64,000 bases of DNA from Oceanobacillus bengalensis (GCF_003628445.1 NZ_RBZO01000004.1:62001-126000), one strand, 5' to 3'. Counted from the first letter of the stretch, positions 33,605 through 41,845 are shown. Made by a program: numbers and translations. Notes: a model not told the origin generated them from the letters alone.

Positions 33605-34237
33605 TTATTCCCCCACTTCTGTTGTTAGAATAGATGTAACTTTGTCTGCAGCTGCTTCTACCTCAGTATAGTCCATTACTTCAACTAATATCCCATTGGG
33701 GTCTACTAGATAAAATGCAGAATTATGTTGGAAGTGACCATTTTGATCTGGTATAACAATAACTCCAAATTCATTTAATAAATTATCTAATTCTGTTTGA
33801 TTTGGGATTCTTGCCATACGCCATGTTTCCCCGTCACTATTAAAATATTGTCTATATTTTTCTAGTGTAGCTGGATTATCTCTTGTTGGGTCAAAGCTAA
33901 TACTTAAAAATACAATATCCTCACCAATATATTTCTCTGGTATCGAACGATAAACTTCGTATAGATTCATCTCTAGTTCTGGACAGACATCCGTGCAGGC
34001 TGTGTAGATGAACGTTAGCATTACATATTTTCCTTCGAACGCACTAAATGGATAGACCCGCTCCTTACTATCTTCAATCGTAACTTCAGGAAAGACTGGG
34101 TTTTCCTCCATGAGTTTATTTATTCTAGCCTTCTCTACCGTAAATGCCTTAAAACCATCTGTACCAACAAAGAGCAATATTGCACCAAACATAAGAACAA
34201 CTATCATTGCTAACCGATTATGTTTATTATTGATCAT
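33605..34237 (-). CDS. SCO1/SenC-family copper chaperone
   Basis: Membrane-anchored thioredoxin-like protein that reduces and metallates the CuA site of subunit II. One N-terminal transmembrane helix (about residues 8-27), then the conserved copper/thiol motif C-x3-C in YTACTDVCPELEMNLY and the later histidine in GHFQHNSAFYLVDPNG. I use ATG 34237, 10 bases after AGGA; GTG 34246 is possible but too close to it. About 210 residues, normal. It lies downstream of subunits IIa, II and I, though a hairpin separates it from subunit I. Confidence 0.92.
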   Translation of the reverse strand: MINNKHNRLAMIVVLMFGAILLFVGTDGFKAFTVEKARINKLMEENPVFPEVTIEDSKERVYPFSAFEGKYVMLTFIYTACTDVCPELEMNLYEVYRSIPEKYIGEDIVFLSISFDPTRDNPATLEKYRQYFNSDGETWRMARIPNQTELDNLLNEFGVIVIPDQNGHFQHNSAFYLVDPNGILVEVMDYTEVEAAADKVTSILTTEVGE

Positions 34238-34267
34238 AAAGATCACGTCCTAGATTTTATTTATTTA

Positions 34268-34282
34268 CCCTGAGAATCAGGG
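34268..34282 (-). other. Short hairpin upstream of the SCO gene
   Basis: The perfect inverted repeat CCCTGA/TCAGGG with a 3-base loop is followed on the minus strand by an A/T-rich stretch. Possibly a second half of the intergenic attenuator. Confidence 0.4.
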
Positions 34283-34314
34283 AAAATAAGCTTAAATACT
34301 GATGATATAATTCC

Positions 34315-34347
34315 AAAGAGATAGCCTAACGATTAGACTATCTCTTT
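34315..34347 (-). terminator. Hairpin between subunit I and SCO
   Basis: A 10-bp stem AAAGAGATAG/CTATCTCTTT with an inner CTAA/TTAG extension, starting 12 bases after the subunit I stop. There is no long T run, so it may stabilise or partly terminate the transcript, lowering SCO relative to the structural subunits. Confidence 0.5.
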
Positions 34348-34358
34348 GTCCTTCATTA

Positions 34359-36038
34359 TTACCATGTTCTAAATGGTGGTGATCCTGGTGGTGCATTAAC
34401 AATCATGTCTACAATAGGAATGACATATGCCATCGCAACAATTGCAATCATTAACGCAATCCAAAGTGTCCATCGTTCTGTCCATTTTGGAGTCTCAGAT
34501 GCATCTTCTTCTGCTTCTGCGATTGGAAACTCTGTTTCTCCTTTAGGTGCTTTAAACATAAGATGGAATACAATGTACACCATGAGTACTGCACCGATGA
34601 TTAATAATGTTCCACCTACAGCTAAGAAGAGTAAATATGGATCCCAACCTAATGCGGTTGCATTATCACCGTATGTTGTATAAGAAGTTCTTCTTGGTGA
34701 ACCTAATAGTCCAACCCAGTGCATTGCACCAGACATGAATAACATACCTAATGACCAAACAATTGTTTGAATAACACCTAGTTTATTGATTTTAGGTGTA
34801 AGCACACGTTTTGTCAGATGTGGAATTAACCAGTATGCAATACCGCAGAATGACAATACTACTGTTACTCCTAGGGTTAAATGGAAGTGACCAACAACCC
34901 ACATGGAGTTATGAACAACTTGGTTTAATTGGTTATTCGTTTGTGCAATACCACCAGCTCCTGCTGGAATAAAGCCAATCATTGCGATCATTGGTGCTAG
35001 GAAGCGAACGTCGCCCCATGGTAACTTTTTAATCCAGCCCAAGAGCCCTTTTGCACCTTTCTTACGTCCTGTACGTTCAAATACTGCAAACATTGCGAAA
35101 GCTGTCATTAATGAAGGGAATGCGATAGATAAACTCATAAATACGTGCATGAATTTAATCCCTTCTGTTATACCTGGGTCAATAATTTGATGGTGGAATC
35201 CACCAGTAATATTTAATACAACTAGGATAATAACAACTAAGCGAGCTAATGAATCACTTAATAATTTTCCGCCGATAAGTTTCGGTACTGCAACATACCA
35301 TGAAGATACAGCTGTTAAATACCAAATGTTAACGAGTGTATGACCAAAACTCCAGAATAGCGTACGACTAAGCATAACATTAATTGTTTCTGTCCATCCG
35401 AATGCCCAAGGGATGATCATTAGAACTTCAATCGTAACACCGATACTACCAAAGAAGAATAAAACGAATGCACCTGTTGCGAAATATGCTAGTAATGGTA
35501 GATGCTGCCCTTTATGTTTCTTTCTCCAATCAGCTACATTGATAAATCCTCCAAAGAGAACAGCCCAAATACCTAAAACTAAAAATACTAAACCAACGTA
35601 AAACCAAGGGGATGCTGCCATTGGTGGGTAGAACGTATACATAACAGATGCGTCACCCATGATAATGGTTGTTGCAACAAACACAACACCAACAACCATT
35701 AATGCGAATCCAACCCATGCCATTTTTCTAACTTTTGGCAGAAGTCCTCCTAGTGTGTGAGAAAATGCCGCTAGGAAGTAACCAAGCATAAATGTTGTAC
35801 TAAATACTAGAACCAATAATACCCCGTGACCAGAAAGTACTTGATAATAATTTAGCCATGCTGGTAGTTCCAAAAGTCCTGCACGATTAAGCCCTTGAAG
35901 TAATCCTAAAACACAACCTAGAAAAAATGCTATAAATGCTACTGTGAAAAATGTTAAAGTAATTCGTGCATCTTGTTTATTGACACCTGCTACTTCATTA
36001 ACTTTGCTACCGAAAGTATTTTTTACTACTGCTTCCAT
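34359..36038 (-). CDS. B-family (ba3-like) heme-copper subunit I lacking the active-site Tyr; probable NO reductase
   Basis: A 559-residue membrane protein, collinear with Thermus ba3 subunit I. The low-spin heme ligand (H71) and the CuB/heme histidines H233, H282, H283, H384 and H386 are all present. The HPxVY motif of oxygen reductases reads HTLVN here: the tyrosine that is cross-linked to a CuB histidine is N237 and the proline is T234. A K-path Tyr (Y248) and the S/T of FPSLMTAF are retained. Loss of that Tyr is a hallmark of NO-reducing members of the superfamily. With CuA subunit II, an FNR promoter and nitrate reductases nearby, a CuA-dependent NO reductase is the best reading. An oxidase is the alternative. 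Confidence 0.9.
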   Translation of the reverse strand: MEAVVKNTFGSKVNEVAGVNKQDARITLTFFTVAFIAFFLGCVLGLLQGLNRAGLLELPAWLNYYQVLSGHGVLLVLVFSTTFMLGYFLAAFSHTLGGLLPKVRKMAWVGFALMVVGVVFVATTIIMGDASVMYTFYPPMAASPWFYVGLVFLVLGIWAVLFGGFINVADWRKKHKGQHLPLLAYFATGAFVLFFFGSIGVTIEVLMIIPWAFGWTETINVMLSRTLFWSFGHTLVNIWYLTAVSSWYVAVPKLIGGKLLSDSLARLVVIILVVLNITGGFHHQIIDPGITEGIKFMHVFMSLSIAFPSLMTAFAMFAVFERTGRKKGAKGLLGWIKKLPWGDVRFLAPMIAMIGFIPAGAGGIAQTNNQLNQVVHNSMWVVGHFHLTLGVTVVLSFCGIAYWLIPHLTKRVLTPKINKLGVIQTIVWSLGMLFMSGAMHWVGLLGSPRRTSYTTYGDNATALGWDPYLLFLAVGGTLLIIGAVLMVYIVFHLMFKAPKGETEFPIAEAEEDASETPKWTERWTLWIALMIAIVAMAYVIPIVDMIVNAPPGSPPFRTW

Positions 36039-36054
36039 AATATTGTCCTCCTTC

Positions 36055-36522
36055 CTACTTAACTGTAATTGTTGTAGCCATCATTTGATGACCAGCACCA
36101 CAATACTCGTTACATAAAACTAAATATTCACCTGGTTCATCAAATGTTTCTGTAATTTTTTGAATGTGTCCAGGCATTACCATTGCGTTAACATTTGTTC
36201 CAGCTATTTGGAATCCATGTGTTACATCTTTAGAAGTCATCGTAAATGTAACTTCTGATCCGACCGGTACTTCAATTTGGTTTGGTGTAAATGAGAACAC
36301 TTGTAAAGTCATAACAACTTCGTATTCATTATCACCTGTTTGAAATACACCTGGATTATCGAACGGTGCCGTTTCATCAACTTTCTGTGGATCAATTGTT
36401 TCTGTATGACTAGGTGGACCCATTTCTAATGCGAATGTTTGATACCCTGTAACAACCATCGATAACACCAAAATGGCAACACCAATAATGAGAAATATTT
36501 CTTCAAAACGATGCATTTTCAT
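36055..36522 (-). CDS. CuA subunit II of the ba3-like heme-copper enzyme
   Basis: 155 residues: one N-terminal transmembrane helix (about 10-30) and a cupredoxin domain facing outside. C137, C141, H145 and M148 with the earlier His of DVTHGF make a complete CuA site. The single-helix layout is that of ba3-type subunit II, not the two-helix aa3 type, and helps explain the separate small IIa subunit. The start overlaps the preceding small gene's ribosome-site region (AAAGGAGG). It accepts electrons from a c-type cytochrome or cupredoxin and passes them to subunit I. Confidence 0.93.
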   Translation of the reverse strand: MKMHRFEEIFLIIGVAILVLSMVVTGYQTFALEMGPPSHTETIDPQKVDETAPFDNPGVFQTGDNEYEVVMTLQVFSFTPNQIEVPVGSEVTFTMTSKDVTHGFQIAGTNVNAMVMPGHIQKITETFDEPGEYLVLCNEYCGAGHQMMATTITVK

Positions 36523-36536
36523 GCGATAACCTCCTT

Positions 36537-36692
36537 TTAATATCTAACCATGTATAAGATGAAAAGTAATAAAATACAAGCTACGATTGTTCCTCCAACA
36601 AATACAAGTGATGAAAATAATGAACCTCTTAGTGAATCTTCATCGTCATCTTTCGTGTTATTCTCTGGGATGATCCCTTTGTTTGTCTCCAT
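36537..36692 (-). CDS. Small subunit IIa-like membrane protein, 51 residues
   Basis: A short frame METNKG...LLFILYMVRY with an acidic N-terminus (KDDDEDS near residues 14-20) and one C-terminal transmembrane helix (about 27-48). GGGAGG lies 9 bases before the ATG, and the stop codon is 14 bases before subunit II. In ba3 oxidases a one-helix subunit IIa replaces the missing second helix of subunit II, and the same gene order occurs there. It is the first gene of the operon, directly after two FNR boxes. Confidence 0.82.
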   Translation of the reverse strand: METNKGIIPENNTKDDDEDSLRGSLFSSLVFVGGTIVACILLLFILYMVRY

Positions 36693-36726
36693 TTGATAAA
36701 CCCTCCCTTATTTACTTTACAATTAC

Positions 36727-36769
36727 ATTGTAAGTTGTAGGTGGGGCTTACTAAGTGAACTACATCACA
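36727..36769 (-). promoter_or_regulatory. FNR-type promoter of the heme-copper operon
   Basis: The box at 36754-36769 reads AGTGA-ACTACA-TCACA (one mismatch). The -10 TACAAT (5 of 6) at 36727-36732 lies 21 bases away, 35 bases upstream of the subunit IIa ATG. Confidence 0.75.
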
Positions 36770-36776
36770 CCCAGAA

Positions 36777-36792
36777 TGTGATTTTAAGCACA
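36777..36792 (-). promoter_or_regulatory. Second FNR-type box upstream of the heme-copper operon
   Basis: TGTGA-TTTTAA-GCACA, centred 23 bases upstream of the proximal box, the same separation as the tandem boxes at 31402 and 31425. Probably an auxiliary site. Confidence 0.6.
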
Positions 36793-36870
36793 CAATGAGG
36801 TGTTCGTGACAAAATGTTGAACAAAATGAGTTTTATGACTTAAAATAAACGAAATCAGATTTAGCCATAC

Positions 36871-36910
36871 AAAAAGGGTGAAGATTACAGAATACTGTAA
36901 TCTTCACCCT
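36871..36910 (-). terminator. Strong terminator upstream of the heme-copper promoter
   Basis: A perfect 16-bp stem (36875-36890 with 36895-36910) with a 4-base loop and five T residues on the minus strand. It insulates the FNR promoter from the gene ending at 37113. The rest of 36,911-37,112 holds no supported gene. Confidence 0.85.
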
Positions 36911-37112
36911 ATACACTTACACTAAAACATTGCTTATAATTCACTTATCGCTCTTTTACCTTTCGATTCAATTATTAACCGAGTTAGAACGGTAATCGAT
37001 ACACTTGGAATGGAAGCCTTTGAGCTACTTTATCAATAGCCTCTATATTCCTCGAAATATGGTATGTCAACAGCAATTCTTCACATTTTTCCATTGGTCC
37101 ATTCTATGCGTT

Positions 37113-37511
37113 TCAACCGAATTGTATCATGTTTATATTTGCGATTATTTTCTTAGAGAAATCTACATGTTCCTTCCATATTTCTGCATCTAATGTCGCA
37201 CCTTCAAATTCCTCACGAATATCTACATTCAATTGTTCCAGTTCATTTACAACCATTTTCTTTATTAATTCCCTATTCTTTGTTGTCGGTATCGGAAATG
37301 CATATAATTTTAGTGCTGAATTTTCATTTGTTTCATATGTTCCATCTGTAATAAGTTTCTCTATCTGTGCAACTGGGTGGATTTCTGTAGTTCCCATATA
37401 TACTATTTGTCTCTTATTTTGATCCACAATAATGTATAACCAATTTTCATCTGTAGAGATTCGTGCATGAATTATATTTGCTTCAAGGTAGTCCAAACCT
37501 TCCACCCCCAT
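37113..37511 (-). CDS. Unknown 132-residue protein
   Basis: I do not recognise this protein. It is soluble, mixed alpha/beta, with segments ENWLYIIVDQNKRQIVYMGTTEIHP and LKLYAFPIPTTKNRELIKKM that look like a folded globular domain. The start is uncertain: ATG 37511 has no ribosome site, a TTG at 37496 follows GGGGGTGG at good spacing, and the open frame reaches a TTG at 37544. It is a single gene, followed on its strand by a strong terminator. Confidence 0.65.
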   Translation of the reverse strand: MGVEGLDYLEANIIHARISTDENWLYIIVDQNKRQIVYMGTTEIHPVAQIEKLITDGTYETNENSALKLYAFPIPTTKNRELIKKMVVNELEQLNVDIREEFEGATLDAEIWKEHVDFSKKIIANINMIQFG

Positions 37512-37640
37512 AGAGTCTCTGCCATTTTCTATATTATCACACAATTCGAGTGATAAATAAATTATTTTTGTAAGATTAGGAATTTATTAAGGGAGTGGAT
37601 AAGTAAGAATGAGAACATTGCAATCATGAATTTCCCCACA

Positions 37641-37865
37641 TTATGAACCTGAAGTATCTTCATCACTTCTGTATTCTAAAATATCTCCAGGCTGACATTC
37701 TAACGCCTTACAAATTGCATCTAAAGTTGTCACACGAATTGCTTTTGCCTTTCCGTTTTTCAATATAGAAAGATTAGCCATTGTTATTCCAACCCTCCCC
37801 GAAAGCTCTGTAACACTCATTTTTCTTTTCGCCAACATCACATCAATATTGATTATAATCGCCAT
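37641..37865 (-). CDS. YozG-like helix-turn-helix regulator
   Basis: A 74-residue Cro/CI-type DNA-binding protein (MAIIINIDVMLAKRKMSVTE start, helix-turn-helix around ELSGRVGITMANLSILKNGKA, ending PGDILEYR). This compact class commonly follows a DUF2975 membrane protein, as here: it starts 9 bases after the upstream gene. The pair is thought to act as a membrane-linked regulatory module of unknown signal. Confidence 0.9.
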   Translation of the reverse strand: MAIIINIDVMLAKRKMSVTELSGRVGITMANLSILKNGKAKAIRVTTLDAICKALECQPGDILEYRSDEDTSGS

Positions 37866-37874
37866 GTTATCACC

Positions 37875-38366
37875 TCAAACCGTTAAATCATTTTCTGATT
37901 TTATATGAATAGCTTGTTGTAAAAGTCTTTGGAGAACAGCAGCAAAGACTGCAATTACCATTGAAGCACCAATAATGACCATTCCGATTAATATGAGTCC
38001 AGGTGCGTCATCCCATTCCGCTATGATATAGACAAATGGTAGGGCTACTATATGCAAACCACTAATTGTAATGGCACAGTTTTTTATATTCTTTAAAGCT
38101 CTTACTGAAATTTGAGAGAAAGCTTCGTTCTTATCGATATAACTTAAAAGTTTCAATGCCTGGAACAATGCAAAATAAAACGGTATTATCGATACATACA
38201 TGACAATTAATATTGCAAATACTATATAAGCTAAGTCAGAACCTTCACCAGCTTGCAGAATAGCTTCATATGCTATTTGAGGCAATAAAAATATGCATAA
38301 AGCTAAAATAGGTATACCAATTAAAATAACAGCTATTTTTAAAAAGAGTGTTGACCCTCGTTTCAT
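37875..38366 (-). CDS. DUF2975 membrane protein
   Basis: A 163-residue integral membrane protein with four hydrophobic helices and the DUF2975-type segment LKLLSYIDKNEAFSQISVRALKNIKNCA between helices two and three. The start is ATG 38366, 8 bases after GAGGTG. It is paired with the YozG-like regulator, and probably controls that regulator or is controlled by it. Confidence 0.88.
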   Translation of the reverse strand: MKRGSTLFLKIAVILIGIPILALCIFLLPQIAYEAILQAGEGSDLAYIVFAILIVMYVSIIPFYFALFQALKLLSYIDKNEAFSQISVRALKNIKNCAITISGLHIVALPFVYIIAEWDDAPGLILIGMVIIGASMVIAVFAAVLQRLLQQAIHIKSENDLTV

Positions 38367-38473
38367 AAAAAGCACCTCACTAAATTTATTTACTTATTGA
38401 TTCTAATATAACATTTATCGTTTTGCAATAAAAAAATATTGTTTATATTTATATTTTGGTAATTCCAGATAAA

Positions 38474-38504
38474 AAAGAGCATTCCTCACAAGGAAATGCT
38501 CTTT
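38474..38504 (-). terminator. Terminator of the 218-residue membrane protein gene
   Basis: AAAGAGCATTTCCT pairs with AGGAATGCTCTTT (one base bulged) on the minus strand, followed by a T run, downstream of the stop at 38535. Confidence 0.75.
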
Positions 38505-38534
38505 ACTGTTAAACGGTTCAAAGATAAACAACCA

Positions 38535-39191
38535 CTATAAAATTCGCGTTTGTTCCCCGTCAATTATCCTAAAATGAATATCAGACGATGATCCTCCTTC
38601 AATATGTTTCGGAATATCTGATAAATCAAGTAATTCCTTTAAGTGAATGGAATTTTTATGATTTGCTTCTATCGTAAAATGATGTGGACCAGCTACATTC
38701 ATTAGTGACTCCATTCGTACTTCATCTTCAAAGTAAGAGGAATCTATAAATTCTAATTCAAATGACACATCTTCACTACTTCTGTTATGTAATACAAGAT
38801 TGCATTCCCCATTCAATAAGTCTTCGCTCACATACTCAAAACTGCACTCGCCTTGACTATCGTATGAAATTGCTTGAATACCACTCGCTAACGTTTCTTG
38901 GTACATTGTAATTAATAGATTTGGTAAAATTGTATATACGACTGCAACAATTATAACTGCACGAAAGCGATATTTATTCATGCCAATAACAAGTAAAATC
39001 ATAGCGATTACAAACAAAATGGACCCAATGATACCAAGTAATATATATCCATCTTGATTGCTGATTGGAAATGACATGAATTGAGAACGTGCTTCTAACG
39101 TTACATTGTTTGGAAATGGAAAAAATAAATACATACAAATGGCTAGAATAATAAATGAACTAAAGAGTGCTAGTTTACTTCGTACCATCAT
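38535..39191 (-). CDS. Membrane protein of unknown function, three helices
   Basis: 218 residues with about three transmembrane segments: one at the N-terminus (about 8-25), two between residues 48 and 105. An extracytoplasmic-looking C-terminal domain of about 110 residues follows (QGECSFEYVSEDLLNGECNLVLHN and onward) with a beta-rich pattern and two cysteines that could form a disulfide. GGGGG precedes tandem ATG codons. No family recognised. Monocistronic with its own terminator. Confidence 0.7.
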   Translation of the reverse strand: MMVRSKLALFSSFIILAICMYLFFPFPNNVTLEARSQFMSFPISNQDGYILLGIIGSILFVIAMILLVIGMNKYRFRAVIIVAVVYTILPNLLITMYQETLASGIQAISYDSQGECSFEYVSEDLLNGECNLVLHNRSSEDVSFELEFIDSSYFEDEVRMESLMNVAGPHHFTIEANHKNSIHLKELLDLSDIPKHIEGGSSSDIHFRIIDGEQTRIL

Positions 39192-39360
39192 TATCCCCCT
39201 CTTTTTAATGACCTGCTGCTAATATCATTGTATTGTATATGTTTCCATCGCCTAAAAAACATAATATGCACCAATTCCTGCAATTAATAACTGACTAAGA
39301 TTGTTAATAATCGTTTCATTTACTTCACAATCTTTCAAGTAAATACACCATAGCTGCTTA

Positions 39361-39918
39361 TTATACATCCTGATCAATAAAACATGTTAATACTTGTGCT
39401 TCTTCATCATTTACTGGTACAAAGAGATGGGGTTTTGAACCTTGAAAATACGCACTATCCCCTTTTTCCATATAATAATTCTCTTCATCGTAAAGTAAAT
39501 AAATCGCTCCCTCAAGAATGAAGATGAATTCATCTTGAGAATGGGTGTAGGATTCATTCCGCCTGTTCATATTCTTTGGTGCTACATGTACAATGGTTGG
39601 TTCAATCCCACTAGAATGAGCTCTATTAGCTAATAATTCATAGGAATATCCCATATGCACATCCCCAACCTTGGATTTACGGTTTGATCTTTTCTGTAAT
39701 ACAAGGTCTTCATTGGTTTTATCATCAAGAACCCAGGAAAGGGAAACGTCTAATGCTTCGCTTATTTTCGATAACGTGGCAACAGCAGAAGCCGTTTGCC
39801 CATTCTCAATTTTTGATAGCATACTTTTTGAAATGCCACATACATCTGCTATTTGCTGTTGCGTCTTCTTCTGTCTTAAACGTAATTGCTTTATTTTTTG
39901 CCCAATTTTATTCAGATC
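39361..39918 (-). CDS. XRE-cupin transcriptional regulator with unclear start
   Basis: N-terminal helix-turn-helix (KIKQLRLRQKKTQQQIADV then GISKSMLSKIENG) followed by a cupin domain (RRNESYTHSQDEFIFILEGA, YFQGSKPHLFVP). This is the common architecture of small-molecule-responsive regulators of amino-acid or polyamine genes. The first in-frame ATG, at 39822, would cut the helix-turn-helix in half. The frame stays open upstream to an in-frame TGA but contains no ATG, GTG or TTG. A ribosome site and ATG at 39931 lie in another frame, and dropping one A would join them as MSFNDLNKIGQ. Either a frameshift or a non-standard start is present. Confidence 0.75.
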   Translation of the reverse strand, partial: DLNKIGQKIKQLRLRQKKTQQQIADVCGISKSMLSKIENGQTASAVATLSKISEALDVSLSWVLDDKTNEDLVLQKRSNRKSKVGDVHMGYSYELLANRAHSSGIEPTIVHVAPKNMNRRNESYTHSQDEFIFILEGAIYLLYDEENYYMEKGDSAYFQGSKPHLFVPVNDEEAQVLTCFIDQDV

Positions 39919-40065
39919 TATTGAAACTCATTCCCTTCGTCTCTTATCTTATGTATTGCTTTAATCATAGAATAGTACATGGGAAGGCGTCAAGGAATGG
40001 AGGTACATTATGATTTTCTTGAAGACCTCAATGTAGCTAGGCCATACTCATGATCCAATCTGCAT

Positions 40066-40854
40066 TTAAATAGTAGTTAATTTCCTACAAACATAAACCA
40101 TTTGATTACTATCTTCTTTTAAAGGACTCTCCTTCCAGTCTTCGTAGACATGCACGATTTCAAATCCATTCGCAAACAAGATTCGTTCCATTTCTTTTGG
40201 AAAGACGTATCGTAAGCTGATGTTGGTCCTTTTTTCATCTATGATTTCTCCAGATTGCCTTCTATACCTTCTAATCGTCGTGTTGTGTTGGATTTGGTTC
40301 AGAGAATCGTACTTGCTAATTGTAAATAGATCTACCTCAAGCAATGTTTCACTGTCCGTGTACGTTCTCCAATATTCTTCCGTACTTGGTTGCAGCAATT
40401 CATCGGCGCTTGGAAATCTCGTGCTAAAAATAAATACACCAGCCTCTTCTAAGTGTCTGTTAACTGATTGTAACAGACCATCCTGTGTTTCGTTAGTAAG
40501 AAAATGTTGAAATGAATTTCCAACAGAATAAATCATCCTACTTTTTGTATTCAGATGCAATTTTGTACAATCCTGTAAGACCCAAGCAATCTTCAATTGT
40601 GAATCTGAAGATTTTCTATTCGCTTCAGCTAACATTCCCTGATGTACATCCACACCGATAAGTTTATGCCCACCTTTTGCTAAAGGAATAGTCGCTCTCC
40701 CTGTTCCACAGGCCAAATCGATTATCGTTCCATCAACCTTTGAGGACCATTTTAAGAGGAATGGGATATCGTCATTGTAGGCATTGTTTTCCTTATCATA
40801 TAAAATAGGGTCCTCATATTCTTCGTTATTTGATTGAAATAATTTTTCTTTCAT
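40066..40854 (-). CDS. Class I SAM-dependent methyltransferase
   Basis: 262 residues. Motif I for SAM binding is in IIDLACGTGRATIPLAKGG, followed by VDVHQGML as motif II and YSVGNSFQHFL as the post-motif region. The substrate is not evident. AAAAGGAG precedes the ATG. It lies 13 bases after the M23 lipoprotein gene on the same strand, suggesting co-transcription. Confidence 0.88.
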   Translation of the reverse strand: MKEKLFQSNNEEYEDPILYDKENNAYNDDIPFLLKWSSKVDGTIIDLACGTGRATIPLAKGGHKLIGVDVHQGMLAEANRKSSDSQLKIAWVLQDCTKLHLNTKSRMIYSVGNSFQHFLTNETQDGLLQSVNRHLEEAGVFIFSTRFPSADELLQPSTEEYWRTYTDSETLLEVDLFTISKYDSLNQIQHNTTIRRYRRQSGEIIDEKRTNISLRYVFPKEMERILFANGFEIVHVYEDWKESPLKEDSNQMVYVCRKLTTI

Positions 40855-40867
40855 GAAAAATCTCCTT

Positions 40868-41845
40868 TTAAAACCCTGTTACAAAATCACCGCGTACAGG
40901 ATCCCATCCATTTTCAAATTTTATTCTAATGGAAGTGGCGGTTTTCCAGTCAGGCCCATCTGCCACATGAAAATGGATATGAGGTTCACTAGAGTTTCCA
41001 GAATTACCTGCTAATCCGAGAACATCACCAGCACTTACTTCATCTCCCACATTCACTTTTACACTATCTTTCTGAAAATGTGCGATTATACTGTATTCAT
41101 TATTCTCATGTTCAATAATGACATGATTTCCTAGTGGCTGTTCCGTATTTGTATCAACGGTAGGGGTGTTATCTTCAATATTATTTTCAACGGACACAAC
41201 AACTCCATGGTTCGGCGCAATCACTTCTTTTCCAAATGCATAGTAGCTTTCATTAACTGCTGGATTCCCATCAAAGCTACTGTCACCTTGTGTAATAACG
41301 AGATCATAAGCATACCGCTGGCTTTCTACTGCATAATGGTAGTTAACTAGTTCATTCGTTCCTCCCCAAAAAGTAAACCATTCCTCGTTCACAGGCATCT
41401 GATACGTATTTTCGGTATACTGTTCATCCGTTTCTGGATAAGAAGTAATTGGTAAGAACAGCAGCCCTTCTATCGTAAGGTCTTCGGAAAAATAACTACG
41501 AATCCCCTTATCTTCTTTATCATTCATCCATTGGTATTCGATTAACCCCTGAACAGGAACCTTTGAAACAAGTTCAAAATATTCGACACCTTCATTAAAA
41601 GAGCTACCAAGCTCCTTGAACTGTTCAATGGTTACATTTTCTTGAAACTCCTCACTTGCCTGCCCATAAATCCTGTCAAAATCACCATTTATAAGGTATT
41701 CAGGTAATTCCTCCGCATTGATAGGTTCCTCGACGACTAGATTTTCTTCCTTTTGATCAACCATTTCTTCTTCTCCTTCCGTATTACATGCCGTTAAAAC
41801 AAAGCTAATAAGTAATAATAGATATATTTTTATACGTCTCTTCAT
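40868..41845 (-). CDS. Lipoprotein with DUF3887-like and M23 (LytM) domains
   Basis: 325 residues: signal peptide with lipobox LTAC (C20), an acidic linker, a DUF3887-like domain (about 45-130, LPEYLINGDFDRIYGQASEE), and a C-terminal M23 metallopeptidase fold. The C-terminal motif EPHIHFHVADGPDW supplies the H-x-H of the zinc site, and the preceding NHVIIEHENNEYSIIAHFQK and AGDVLGLAGNSGNSSEPH are typical of LytM. The N-terminal zinc ligands of active enzymes are less obvious, so it may be an amidase regulator rather than an endopeptidase. It is anchored outside the cell membrane. Confidence 0.88.
   Translation of the reverse strand: MKRRIKIYLLLLISFVLTACNTEGEEEMVDQKEENLVVEEPINAEELPEYLINGDFDRIYGQASEEFQENVTIEQFKELGSSFNEGVEYFELVSKVPVQGLIEYQWMNDKEDKGIRSYFSEDLTIEGLLFLPITSYPETDEQYTENTYQMPVNEEWFTFWGGTNELVNYHYAVESQRYAYDLVITQGDSSFDGNPAVNESYYAFGKEVIAPNHGVVVSVENNIEDNTPTVDTNTEQPLGNHVIIEHENNEYSIIAHFQKDSVKVNVGDEVSAGDVLGLAGNSGNSSEPHIHFHVADGPDWKTATSIRIKFENGWDPVRGDFVTGF

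Noticed and set aside
36984-37094. A 36-codon minus-strand frame (MEKCEELLLTYHISRNIEAI start) before the strong terminator.
   Set aside because: The sequence looks protein-like but there is no ribosome site and no promoter; the terminator is explained by the gene ending at 37113.
39684-40013. Long plus-strand frames opposite the XRE-cupin gene.
   Set aside because: They are complementary shadows of the helix-turn-helix coding sequence and have no ribosome site.
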